DNA of 23,580 nt from IMG/VR virus record IMGVR_UViG_3300021138_000174, positions 1 to 23,580 of that record; one strand, 5' to 3'. The notes beneath the pieces were generated by a model that made no database searches, was not told where the DNA came from, and was given only the letters and a program-made list of their open reading frames with translations. The first letter of the stretch is position 1, and each line of letters opens with the position of its first letter. Shown one piece after another: positions 13,715-22,233 of the stretch. This stretch comes from a virus. Position numbers and translations under genes: made by a program.

Positions 13715-15501
13715 TACTTCTTACCCTTCACTGAAGCCTTAGTTGTAGCAACCTTTGGAACAACTGCATTGGCTGTAGCAGCTGCAGTAGTTGCATCGGT
13801 TGATCCAAATACAGGAATACGCATAGCTTGAATATCTACCGTAGTTAACATAGGGACCATGTTTGCTGTAAACATAACGTGGTTAACATTTATAGAGCTA
13901 AGAGAGATCTTGTAACGAAGGTTGTCATGGAATCTAATCCAACATGGGATACCCGTGATATATCCAAAGTCTGAGCTTTTATCATTCATGGTCAATAACT
14001 CGCCTGAAGCAGCTTGCGGATCACCGTTAAGCAGTCTGTATAAGAACTCTAGGTCGTATTCTGTTCCACGATTGATTAAACCGGCAACCTCTGTAGGTGT
14101 AAGAGTTCTAGGATAGTTCTTTGAATAAGAACCGGTTATTCCTGAAAGCTCTGTCATATCTGCAATTCGGTTTAAGTAAAGAGTAAAGCTGACTGTGGTA
14201 TTACCACCAATAGTATTGGCTGGATCTGCAGATGCTTGGGTCCAGTCAATTGGACTAGTAACAGTAGTGTTGTAAGAAATAGTTGTAGGGTTATAAGCAA
14301 ACCTAAACTTATAGGCATTGGGGCTTTGAGACTTCCAGTTGATATTGTTTGGATCAGAGAAGAAGTATCCTAAATTATTGTTTAGATCAGCATAGCCAGC
14401 AAATCCAGTTAAACGCTTTGTAAGCGGCACATCTCTAGTTAAAAAATGATTAGGAGGATTAGTAATGAACTTATCATCCATTGTATTATTGGCATAGTTA
14501 TTTATATTGGGGTTTGTTGTAGTGGTTCCAGCAGAACTAGGTCCGGTGGGATTTGTAGCGGGGCTAGGGCTACAGTTAAGCTGAGATGTAATATAGGCTT
14601 TAGCTGCTTTAAATGAGGAACCAGCATGATTAAGGCTTACTAACTCAGAGTTAGGGTTAAGGGTAGTTGGGCTTGAGAGCTTGTTTCCATATCCATCCCA
14701 AGCATCTACGTAAAAGTTATAGAAACTATTTATAGGTGGGGTAGTAGAGTACTCATACCGCATAGTAAGCCAACGCTTATTGCAAGGATCGTACCCACCA
14801 ATACCTCCATACATAGCTAAAGCATCGAGGACTTCTTGAGGAGCTTGTCCGGTATTCTTTCCACCTGCAGAAAAGGTTACTGGCTTTGGGGTGTAGAAAA
14901 GCTGAGACGTTGGAACATCAATATTGCTATTAGTGCTATTTTCATCAACATAAGTATTAGCTTTTAATACAACACCCACATCAGGAATTCCAATGTAACC
15001 GGTTGCATTAGGAAGGGGAACTACCTCTATATAAAACGCATCACCATGAAATGTGCTGCGGTATGCACCACGTTGAAGAGTTGCTGTAGGGTCTACCGGG
15101 ATAGCGGTAGAGGAAAGATCATCGTTTCCATGCACTGTATTAACAGCGTAGATCTTTGCTACTTTTTTTAATCCGGCAATCCAGGTGTCAAGGCTTTCCC
15201 CAGACGTATTTGGTATGGAAATAACATCATTAGTAAGAGAGGTTCCGTTAGTTGCCAGATCGTTCATCTGTGAGGTTGTTAAAGCAGTCGTTTGATTTGG
15301 GTATGTAATGCCGCTCCAAACACGGATGACATACATTACATACTGCCCGTTGTTTACAGTTCCATTAGTTAATGGCAACCATCCGCCATTAGATCCAAAG
15401 TACTTAAACGCAGGGTTGGAGGAAGTAATGGGGGTAACCGTAATAGCCGGGTCACTAACAAACGCTTCAATAGTATAAAAGGCTTTTGTATCGTATGACA
15501 T
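13714..15501 (-). CDS. Large baseplate/tail protein of unknown family, 595 aa
   Basis: Not recognised as a named family. It sits between tape measure and LysM-like protein, both with one-base TAATG overlaps, which is where tube-end and hub adaptor proteins are usually found. Residues 1-320 are beta-rich with many Asn, Thr, Tyr and Ser, then comes a low-complexity Pro/Thr/Asn linker (about 312-345). The C-terminal part from about 380 has a more conserved look: YKFRFAYNPTTISYNT, TTVSFTLYLNRIADM, RGTEYDLEFLYRLLNG, GIPCWIRFHDNLRYKISLSSINVNHVMF, resembling tail proteins that precede LysM proteins in contractile tails. It ends in a Ala/Lys-rich tail. The N-terminal half may be a lineage-specific addition. 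Structural role confident; identity not. Confidence 0.72.
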   Translation of the reverse strand: MSYDTKAFYTIEAFVSDPAITVTPITSSNPAFKYFGSNGGWLPLTNGTVNNGQYVMYVIRVWSGITYPNQTTALTTSQMNDLATNGTSLTNDVISIPNTSGESLDTWIAGLKKVAKIYAVNTVHGNDDLSSTAIPVDPTATLQRGAYRSTFHGDAFYIEVVPLPNATGYIGIPDVGVVLKANTYVDENSTNSNIDVPTSQLFYTPKPVTFSAGGKNTGQAPQEVLDALAMYGGIGGYDPCNKRWLTMRYEYSTTPPINSFYNFYVDAWDGYGNKLSSPTTLNPNSELVSLNHAGSSFKAAKAYITSQLNCSPSPATNPTGPSSAGTTTTNPNINNYANNTMDDKFITNPPNHFLTRDVPLTKRLTGFAGYADLNNNLGYFFSDPNNINWKSQSPNAYKFRFAYNPTTISYNTTVTSPIDWTQASADPANTIGGNTTVSFTLYLNRIADMTELSGITGSYSKNYPRTLTPTEVAGLINRGTEYDLEFLYRLLNGDPQAASGELLTMNDKSSDFGYITGIPCWIRFHDNLRYKISLSSINVNHVMFTANMVPMLTTVDIQAMRIPVFGSTDATTAAATANAVVPKVATTKASVKGKK

Positions 15502-18404
15502 TAGACGCTCGCAATTCCCTTACGTCGTAGCTGCTGATGCAGCTGCCTGTTAAATTCATTCACCATATCGTTAGCACCCTGAACGCTCGCCGTTGCAATA
15601 TTTACATTCATCTGAACTTTAATGTTTACCTGCTGATTAGCATTAAAGGATGTGCTTGTAGGCATTCCATACGCACCCTTAGATGCACCCACTTCAGCAA
15701 GAGACATGCTTGGAGCAGAACTGCCGCCCACACCGTATCCATCTGACTTAGCTGTTAGCTGAGCGTCATAAAGGTATTTAGAGAACTCTCCGCCGGTATA
15801 GGTAGACCAGGCATTCCAATTAGTTCCGTGGTTACTCTTATCCCAAGCAGCTTTAATATTATACGCTGGGTTTTGAAGTCTACTTGCGTCTCTATCTGGA
15901 TCGTTCCATTTCTTCCAATCCTTTAAAGAACGAATCTGGAATAAGCCAACGCTTGGACCCCACTTGCTATCTTCAAGCTTTACATCACCAATAGCATTTG
16001 GTCGACCTTGAGACTCTGCAAGTGAAACAGCAAATGCAGTAGAAAGGGCTTTTCCACGAAATCCCTGTGCATACAGCATCCTCATGTATGCCCCTCGGCT
16101 GCCTCCAGGCATGCCCTTTACATCTCCAGGTACAAGATTGATGGTGCTATCAATCAATGGGGTTCCATCTGTTGCAGAAAGCTTTGAGCTGTTACCCAAG
16201 GTATTTAACATGTCGCTGTAGTTGAGTGGGTTACCTGCCATCATCGCACTAGCTAGCTGCGATGGTAGTCCTACAGAGTTTAAGATTCCTGGATCAGAGA
16301 TAGTGTCAATACTGACTGATTTATTATTAGCACCCTTAGCTGGGGCACCCATGGCTGTAGGAAGCGGTGGTGAAAACTTAGAGCTTCCTGCTCCAATATA
16401 TTTAGATGGATCAACACGGCCCTGTGCACCGACGCCACCGTTATCACGAAGTTCAAAGTGAAGATGCGGACCAGTTGAATTACCAGCTCCAGGGGTTCCT
16501 GGCTTACCACCAGAGAGTCCGATCTCTTCACCCTTACGAATCTTCTGTCCAGAGTGAACCTTGACCTGAGAAAGGTGGGCATAGAGAGTTGATTTCTTAC
16601 CGTGGGTAATGATTACGTAATTTCCGTAATCCTTATCTAGGCCTGTATAGGAAACAACGCCATCAGCCGCAGCATGTACTGGTGTGCGGGGTTGAACGGC
16701 GTAATCAATACCTGTATGTGAAGTCCACTTAGATGGGTTGTGGGGATCACGGCGCTTACCGAAGCCTGAGCTTACGGCGTGCTTATCTGTGGGGTAGTTC
16801 ATCTCTGGGCTGCCACTAGATGCGGCTGTACCCATTCCTGGGGCTGCATTACCGCCCTGGAATAATCCCTGGATTAGACCCGCACCTGCTCCTAAAACGG
16901 CTCCTATGGCCGTTCCAGGGCCCGGAAGGATGCTTCCTATGGAAGCGCCTATAAGAGCGTCTATGCCCATGTCAGCGGCCGTGTTACCGACCTTTTTGAC
17001 TGTCTTATTCTTGGCTAATCCAGTGTTATCCAGACCGCCCTTAAGAAGACTTGCCAAGGCAGCCAAGCCGGCTAGTCCTCCGGCTTTACCTAAACGTCCC
17101 GCAATTCCAGCCCCGCCCTTGGCTGTACCGACTGTGTATCCCTGACCTGGAAAGTTTTCTGCAGCAGCAATCGGATTGTTCTGAGAACTAAGCATCTGTG
17201 ATAGAGCACGGTTTTGAAGAGCTCCATAACCAAAGCTCATACCTGCCCCAGCTAATGTGGAGATGGTTGCTCCAGGACCACCAAGTCCTGGGAAGGTTTC
17301 AAGAACGCCTTTAAGCTTTCCAAATAGATCGACAACTCCAGGAAGGGTATTGGCTAATCCAGCCATGCCGTTATTAATCGAGGCAGCTGTGTTAAGGGAG
17401 GTGTTGTATCCAGATACAAGTCCGCCGCTCATTGCGGTGGTTACATTAGATGTACTTGTATTGTAATTAAACTGAGCGGCTAAAGGACTTCCTGCCCCAA
17501 CCTTCATTAGTCCAAGAGCAGATGTAGATCCGCTTAGATCTGATTTACTTAAACCAGAACCCTTTGATGCACGAGCAACAATACCTGCTTGAATGCTCGC
17601 CATGAGGTCTGGGTTGCCGCCAGCAATCTGTGCAATAGTGTTATAGCCCTTGCTGTTAGGGTTGTAAACCATCTGAGCTTGATCAAGGGTTACAGTCTTA
17701 CCACTATATAAAAAGTTATATACACCATTGATGATGTCGTTGATTGGCTTAAGAGAGCCATCAGGATTACGAGCGGTCACACCAACTCGTAAGAAGTTCA
17801 TGCCGTTAATTCCGGAGAGTCCAGCAGCTACTTGCTGATTGCTTCCTCCAGTAAGTGCGCTAAGTCCACCTACAGCCCCCATAATATTTTTGGAGCTCAT
17901 GGTGTTGGCTAAATAACCACCACTATATGCAGCAGTGGCCATCGCTTGAATAGGGCCGGTAGCACTAGTGGCTCCGTTACCTACGGCTTTATTAGCCGCT
18001 TGCATTGCCTGCATAGCAGACATGCCACTAAGGCCTGCAAATGTATCTGCAGTCATACGCTGGGTTACAGCGTTCATCGTTGAAGGCATCATGCCCATAC
18101 CGATGCTACCTACTGTTGCTACAGCGGCAATTCCACCTGCAACCTTTTCAGCAGTTGTATATGGGACATTCGGCATAGTTCCCATGCCGATGTTTCCACT
18201 ACCAGTGTTGTTACCATTTTTACCAACACTGCCTAGGGACTTAGCAATATTGTTTGCAGACTTTTCCATCTGCAACATCAGCTTTAAGCTGACATTAAAG
18301 CCCTTGTTTACTTTATTAAAGAAAGAGTCAAGACCAGCGTTTGAGCCCAGGGCAAGTGCACCCCCCGAGTCGGAAGGCATCTGCATATTGCCGTATGCGG
18401 CCAT
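15501..18404 (-). CDS. Tape-measure protein with M23 peptidase and transglycosylase domains
   Basis: 967 aa, the longest gene of the tail core, following the frameshifted chaperone as tape measures do. Residues 1-520 are Gly/Ala/Met/Asn-rich and helical, with hydrophobic glycine-rich stretches near 440-456 and 480-515 that could insert in the membrane. Residues about 535-665 form an M23 (LytM-type) zinc endopeptidase: HTGID with His563 and Asp567, YAHL with His610, and HLH with His647/His649. Residues about 770-880 are lysozyme-like: Glu797 in SLAESQGRPNA is the likely acid, followed by GLFQI (820-824). The two domains would cut peptide and glycan strands during DNA injection. About 145 nm would be the upper bound for tail length at 0.15 nm per residue, less for the folded domains. 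The TAATG start couples it to the chaperone extension. Confidence 0.93.
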   Translation of the reverse strand: MAAYGNMQMPSDSGGALALGSNAGLDSFFNKVNKGFNVSLKLMLQMEKSANNIAKSLGSVGKNGNNTGSGNIGMGTMPNVPYTTAEKVAGGIAAVATVGSIGMGMMPSTMNAVTQRMTADTFAGLSGMSAMQAMQAANKAVGNGATSATGPIQAMATAAYSGGYLANTMSSKNIMGAVGGLSALTGGSNQQVAAGLSGINGMNFLRVGVTARNPDGSLKPINDIINGVYNFLYSGKTVTLDQAQMVYNPNSKGYNTIAQIAGGNPDLMASIQAGIVARASKGSGLSKSDLSGSTSALGLMKVGAGSPLAAQFNYNTSTSNVTTAMSGGLVSGYNTSLNTAASINNGMAGLANTLPGVVDLFGKLKGVLETFPGLGGPGATISTLAGAGMSFGYGALQNRALSQMLSSQNNPIAAAENFPGQGYTVGTAKGGAGIAGRLGKAGGLAGLAALASLLKGGLDNTGLAKNKTVKKVGNTAADMGIDALIGASIGSILPGPGTAIGAVLGAGAGLIQGLFQGGNAAPGMGTAASSGSPEMNYPTDKHAVSSGFGKRRDPHNPSKWTSHTGIDYAVQPRTPVHAAADGVVSYTGLDKDYGNYVIITHGKKSTLYAHLSQVKVHSGQKIRKGEEIGLSGGKPGTPGAGNSTGPHLHFELRDNGGVGAQGRVDPSKYIGAGSSKFSPPLPTAMGAPAKGANNKSVSIDTISDPGILNSVGLPSQLASAMMAGNPLNYSDMLNTLGNSSKLSATDGTPLIDSTINLVPGDVKGMPGGSRGAYMRMLYAQGFRGKALSTAFAVSLAESQGRPNAIGDVKLEDSKWGPSVGLFQIRSLKDWKKWNDPDRDASRLQNPAYNIKAAWDKSNHGTNWNAWSTYTGGEFSKYLYDAQLTAKSDGYGVGGSSAPSMSLAEVGASKGAYGMPTSTSFNANQQVNIKVQMNVNIATASVQGANDMVNEFNRQLHQQLRRKGIASV

Positions 18405-18556
18405 TACTTCACCCTAGGTCTCTCTATGGCTTTGTTAATCCAAAGCATTCTTTCTCTGACAGAGAGATTGCGGATCTCAGTTAAAGTCCAACCAGGATAA
18501 TTCTGAGCCAGAATATCGTAGGTCTGGATTACTAGATCGTAATCAATCTCACTCTT
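18404..18556 (-). CDS. Tail-assembly chaperone frameshift extension (no own start)
   Basis: An ORF open from 18619 down to a TAA at 18406-18404 in the +1 (equally -2) frame relative to the chaperone gene. It encodes IDYDLVIQTYDILAQNYPGW followed by TLTEIRNLSVRERMLWINKA and a basic end. Between the frame's upstream stop (18622-18620) and this conserved-looking helical segment there is no ATG, GTG or TTG; the only in-frame ATG leaves 14 codons. Its stop overlaps the tape-measure ATG as TAATG. Together this is what a programmed frameshift product looks like: a short chaperone plus a longer fusion (about 318 aa) made at low level, as in lambda gpG/gpGT and P2 E/E+E'. The frameshift itself is inferred. 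Confidence 0.8.
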   Translation of the reverse strand, partial: KSEIDYDLVIQTYDILAQNYPGWTLTEIRNLSVRERMLWINKAIERPRVK

Positions 18557-18563
18557 GAAACAA
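18549..18563 (-). other. Probable programmed frameshift site
   Basis: The chaperone frame ends TTG TTT CAA GAG TGA (18563-18549). Slipping +1 from TTT (18560-18558) to TTC (18559-18557) keeps perfect tRNA-Phe pairing and continues AAG AGT GAG ATT GAT into the extension frame. Slippage at the stop codon itself, or a -2 shift as in phage Mu, would also reach it. No classical XXXYYYZ heptamer fits because the required shift is not -1. Confidence 0.5.
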
Positions 18564-19361
18564 CTCTGCCAACGTAAGTGGCATCGGGACCTCCGACCCG
18601 CAGAACTTACATGGCACTGTTACTTCGCTGAGTTGTGGACCTGGGTTGCGATCTGATATAGCCTTAAGGATATCCCGGCGGTCTTTGATACTGAGCTGAC
18701 GAACCTGCTCCGTATCCATGACAGGGAGACCATTAATGGTCTTAACGCAGCTCTTGAGTACGAGGGTGTCTAATTCAGCTGCGGTCTTATTGGATGAGTT
18801 TACTATAGCTTTCTGTGTAATACCGTTTGGAAGAGATACTTCTACCTCACCAATCTTGCACTTAAGAGTGAAAAGGCGATCACCGTCTAGCTTTTTAACC
18901 TTAACGTCTTTGTTAAGATCAATAGATACTTCTTGAACGTCTGAAGAACATGGGCAGATATTTCCTTCAAAATTAATCTCATCACCAAAGGTGACACGAC
19001 GAATCGTAAGGAGGATAAGCTCACGGTCTCCAGCTAGTAACATATCGAGTGTATCCCGATCTACTGCTTTTTCACCAAGCTTTACTACTGCTCGTTCTAG
19101 GATGGCAAGGAGGGCTTTGCCTGTATCTCCAGCTTTTGCAATAGCTTCTTCATCTGCTCCGTTTAGTTCACGAACTTCTGCAGTTCCAATAAATCCATCA
19201 AATGGATCCATTAATCCTGCAGCCAACTCTACGTGAGTATCAGGAGGCGTCTCAACACGCTTCTTAGCGGGTTTAGCTACCGCCTCCTGAGCCTCTAATG
19301 CTTCTGCGACCATCTTATTCGCAAGTTGTGGATTATTAATTGCACTTACTTCGTTAGTCAT
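18549..19361 (-). CDS. Tail-assembly chaperone with four-cysteine zinc motif
   Basis: 270-aa protein between tail tube and tape measure, the fixed position of tail-assembly chaperones, which coat the tape measure during tube polymerisation. It has an acidic N-terminal region, then GFIGTAEVRELNGADEEAIAKA and a helical ILERAVVKLGEKAV...LLAGDRELILLTIRRVTFGDE. A Cys136-x-Cys138 pair and Cys251-x2-Cys254 (CKFCG) flank a central beta segment, so a split zinc site is likely. T4 gp26-type and related proteins share such features. AAGG precedes the ATG at 19361. A fraction of ribosomes probably shift near the end into the extension at 18556-18404. Confidence 0.8.
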   Translation of the reverse strand: MTNEVSAINNPQLANKMVAEALEAQEAVAKPAKKRVETPPDTHVELAAGLMDPFDGFIGTAEVRELNGADEEAIAKAGDTGKALLAILERAVVKLGEKAVDRDTLDMLLAGDRELILLTIRRVTFGDEINFEGNICPCSSDVQEVSIDLNKDVKVKKLDGDRLFTLKCKIGEVEVSLPNGITQKAIVNSSNKTAAELDTLVLKSCVKTINGLPVMDTEQVRQLSIKDRRDILKAISDRNPGPQLSEVTVPCKFCGSEVPMPLTLAELFQE

Positions 19362-19386
19362 ATTGTTTACCTTATCGTTTTAATGT

Positions 19387-20022
19387 TTAAGCTGAAGGAA
19401 GGGTCTGTGCTCCACCTGCAGTTGTATAGTCCTGAGCGTATGAAACGTCAAAGCCTTCATGAACAACCTGAATTTCTTCAACCATGAGGGTGTTAGCACC
19501 GGCATCAAGGTTGCTGTAGCTGAGGTTTGTGATCCATGCGTTATAGACTTTGAAGCGCAGTGATACATGCTGATCTGTTGGATTTCCAGCAACTCCTCCA
19601 TTAAGGTTAGTTGTGCCCTGTGGGTTAGGGTGGCTGAGTACTGCGATGTCAATTGTGCAACGGAAATCTGCGCCAATTCCTGTTGTAGCATCTCCACTGA
19701 GTACTGTAAACAAACGCTTCATCCACATTGGGTTTGCATCCTGTGCAAGCATTACACCCTTAGAAAAGCTAATAGGTGTAAAAGAAGTCTGACCAGGAAT
19801 CTGGTGGAAGTTCGTGTTATATCCACCTTCACGGTAAGCGATTGCTTCAGTAGCAATACTCAAACCAGAAGCTGATACGAATCCCATAGTTGCCCAGGCC
19901 TTATTTGCAGATGCCCATGTAGAGTCTTGTGCATGGGGGCTAAACGTAACCAAGAACTTAAAGTTACGAACTGGATCCGTAGCAAGTGTGCTAAACGGAT
20001 TAGTGATTGGACCGTTAGTCAT
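19387..20022 (-). CDS. Tail tube protein (T4 gp19-like)
   Basis: 211-aa protein directly after the sheath. Family features are VRNFKFLVTFSP at the start, FVSASGLSIATEAIAYREGG, and PGQTSFTPISFSKGV, the core strands of the gp19-type tube fold, then a C-terminal VYNAWITNLSYSNLDAGANTLMVEEIQVVHEGF. It forms stacked hexameric rings inside the sheath through which DNA passes. A strong AAGGAG ribosome-binding site ten bases before the ATG matches the high amount needed. Length is slightly above the common 140-170 aa; a Gly/Asn-rich loop near 145-165 (TTNLNGGVAGNP) accounts for part of this. Confidence 0.93.
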   Translation of the reverse strand: MTNGPITNPFSTLATDPVRNFKFLVTFSPHAQDSTWASANKAWATMGFVSASGLSIATEAIAYREGGYNTNFHQIPGQTSFTPISFSKGVMLAQDANPMWMKRLFTVLSGDATTGIGADFRCTIDIAVLSHPNPQGTTNLNGGVAGNPTDQHVSLRFKVYNAWITNLSYSNLDAGANTLMVEEIQVVHEGFDVSYAQDYTTAGGAQTLPSA

Positions 20023-20036
20023 TTTTAGTTATCTCC

Positions 20037-21593
20037 TTACGCCGTAGCGTTTCCGGTAAGTTGTCCCAACTTGATGACAACAAACTCTGCTGGGTATTCA
20101 ATAGCTACGCCTATTTCGACATTTACAATGCCGTTCTGGATATCTGCATCGCTGTTATTAGTAGCGTTACAAGTTACATAAAAGGCCTGGCTTGGATCTG
20201 TTCCACGAAGTCCACCCTGCTGCCAATATCCACGAAGGAAGGTAGAGAGTGAGGTTGTGATGCGTCCCCATAGAATTGAGTCATTATTCTCAAACAGAGC
20301 AAATGCGCTGCGCTGTTCAAGCTCTGTCTTCAAGTACATGATAGAACGACGAACGTTGATGTAGCGGTTAGATGTGGTGTTGTTCATGGTACGAGCGCCC
20401 ATGATTACGATTCCACTACCTGGGATCTGACGGATAGCATTGATTGGTTCTGTACCAGTATTCAATGTATCAAGGTCAGAGTTAGAAAGCTGGGTCTGTG
20501 TTGCAACAGCCAGTGCAATTCGGTTGCTGAATCCTGCTGGTGCTTTAAAGACACCACGTGCTGAATCGGTAGCAATGTACTGGCCGATTGCTGCAGCTCC
20601 AGGAGCTTGATTACGAAGTGCGCCACGAGCAGCCTTTGTTGTATCTGGAATACTGATCCAAGGATAGTAGAGGGCTGCAACTTCACCAGCAGAAGAACCT
20701 GCAAATGGTGATGTAGCTTTAAGGTCAGAAGCATACTGCTTAGCATCTGATACTGCAAGTCCTGATGGAACGTCACAGACTACAAAACAGTTTTCACGAC
20801 CGGCTGCATATGCAACAGCATCTGCCTGAAGCTGTAGAGACAATGTGCGATCTCCTGAGCTTCCACCTGAGGTGTACTGGTAAGCAGCCTGAGGAATGTT
20901 AAATACTAATGGATTCTGAATAGGATCAAAGTTAGTATAAACAGCCTGATAGTTAGCACGTGAAGGTGCTGATCCATCAAGACCACCTGTAAGTGCATGC
21001 TGTACTCCGTCAGCTGTAGGGTTGTTTCCTGGAGCAACTGTTGCAGAGTGCTCGTCAGTTACAACTACATACGCTGAAGATGCATTGATGTATGAGATTG
21101 CGTAGCGTGGATCAGTGCTTGACATTGAAAGATCAGTAAACTGCTCAATAAGAGTTGAAGTTCCACCGATCAATTCATATACGTAGAGAGCAAAACGACC
21201 AGCAGCACCGGTATTGATTACCTGAACTGAGAGTGAGTTGCCCCATGAACCAGCATTAGATGCAGTTACTAGAAGGGTTGACAAAGATGAGCTGTCTGTC
21301 AAGACAACTGATGAGGCTGCGGATCCTGAACCTAGGACACGCTGAACGTAAGCTTGGTTACCGCCATTAGCAAAAAAGTTATAGACAGCCCAAGTGGTTG
21401 GATAAGCATCTTGTACATCTCCGAAGCTATCAACAAACTTCTTCCATGAACGTACGAGTACTGGTGCTGAGGACTTTCCTGAAGGCAATGCTCCAAGGAA
21501 AGCGCCAACAGCAGAGCCATTGTCAGTTAGTTCAACTGTCTGGCTTACTGGCACTTCTTGTACAAAGACGCCGGGTCTACTAAATGTAGCCAT
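20037..21593 (-). CDS. Tail sheath protein
   Basis: 518-aa contractile sheath subunit. The N-terminus MATFSRPGVFVQEVPVSQTVEL and GAFLGALPSG are the classical sheath start. The C-terminal domain has NVRRSIMYLKTELEQRSAFALFENND, SLSTFLRGYWQQGGLRG and an ending VEIGVAIEYPAEFVVIKLGQLTG, the most conserved part of the family, which mediates subunit meshing. Middle residues (about 95-250) would be the surface-exposed variable domain. AAGGAG lies about ten bases before the ATG. The 55-base gap before it (21594-21648) contains a short TAGGTACCTA palindrome and no clear promoter. Confidence 0.97.
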   Translation of the reverse strand: MATFSRPGVFVQEVPVSQTVELTDNGSAVGAFLGALPSGKSSAPVLVRSWKKFVDSFGDVQDAYPTTWAVYNFFANGGNQAYVQRVLGSGSAASSVVLTDSSSLSTLLVTASNAGSWGNSLSVQVINTGAAGRFALYVYELIGGTSTLIEQFTDLSMSSTDPRYAISYINASSAYVVVTDEHSATVAPGNNPTADGVQHALTGGLDGSAPSRANYQAVYTNFDPIQNPLVFNIPQAAYQYTSGGSSGDRTLSLQLQADAVAYAAGRENCFVVCDVPSGLAVSDAKQYASDLKATSPFAGSSAGEVAALYYPWISIPDTTKAARGALRNQAPGAAAIGQYIATDSARGVFKAPAGFSNRIALAVATQTQLSNSDLDTLNTGTEPINAIRQIPGSGIVIMGARTMNNTTSNRYINVRRSIMYLKTELEQRSAFALFENNDSILWGRITTSLSTFLRGYWQQGGLRGTDPSQAFYVTCNATNNSDADIQNGIVNVEIGVAIEYPAEFVVIKLGQLTGNATA

Positions 21594-21648
21594 TCCGGTT
21601 TACTCCTTAGTTATAGTTGGTTTCTGTAGGTACCTAGTGGTGAGCGTT

Positions 21649-22233
21649 TTATGAACCGTATGTATGGTCTTGATAGTTAAACGTGATCTTGGGCGTTTGT
21701 GTAACTTCGTAGATTTCTGAGAAGACTTCTGGGAAGAGCTCAGAACTAATACGAATAGTATAGACGTTACTGAACAGTCTTTTATCCTGTTCTGTTCTAT
21801 CTCTTTTGGTGAAGCTCAAAACATCCAGACGACGGGCGGTCCCATCCTCAGGGATATATAGCTGACCAAATCTAAATGGCAGTCTTCCAGGACTGAAGAG
21901 CGCATTAATCATCGCCCGATCATGTCGTGGTTGACGGCAGTAGGTGGTGACCTGATAGTCAAGGTTTACTGGAATTGGTTCCCAAGTAGCTATAGGACCA
22001 GCTTGACCTTCTGGGGTATATGGCGTGGTTATATACCCACGCATGGCACGGTCAAAAGCTTCAGCAATTCCAATCAATTCAATGGTTATATATGGATATG
22101 ACTGCTGATGGATTTCTTTATCTGGCTGACCATAGAACACCGAAACAGGACGAGCCGAGTTTCCGGTATCAGAGACCGTAATCCCTGTTAGTAGGGCTTT
22201 AAGGGCAGCCTCTTCGTTTAATACAAATGGCAT
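21649..22233 (-). CDS. Neck / tail-terminator-like protein, 194 aa
   Basis: Protein of unknown family immediately before the sheath. It has a mixed layout: ALKALLTGITV helix, FYGQPDKEIHQQSYPYITIELIG, a central PIPVNLDYQVTTYCRQPRHDRAMINALF and a C-terminal NVYTIRISSELFP. The pattern 'short helix, YPYI(T/S)IE, then DYQVTTY...R..HD' resembles tail-completion or terminator proteins, and proteins of this place in myoviruses cap the tail at the neck. The start overlaps the previous stop (TAATG). No catalytic or metal motif is seen. Function is mostly from position. Confidence 0.7.
   Translation of the reverse strand: MPFVLNEEAALKALLTGITVSDTGNSARPVSVFYGQPDKEIHQQSYPYITIELIGIAEAFDRAMRGYITTPYTPEGQAGPIATWEPIPVNLDYQVTTYCRQPRHDRAMINALFSPGRLPFRFGQLYIPEDGTARRLDVLSFTKRDRTEQDKRLFSNVYTIRISSELFPEVFSEIYEVTQTPKITFNYQDHTYGS

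Noticed and set aside
17968-18417. 149-codon plus-strand ORF opposite the tape-measure start
   Set aside because: Pro/Ala/Leu-rich antisense reading of a Gly/Ala/Met-rich helical gene; no independent start signal.
8980-21593. Contractile injection system or tailocin rather than a phage
   Set aside because: The tail set alone would fit, but a tape measure with entry enzymes and an attached replication cassette indicate a replicating phage.
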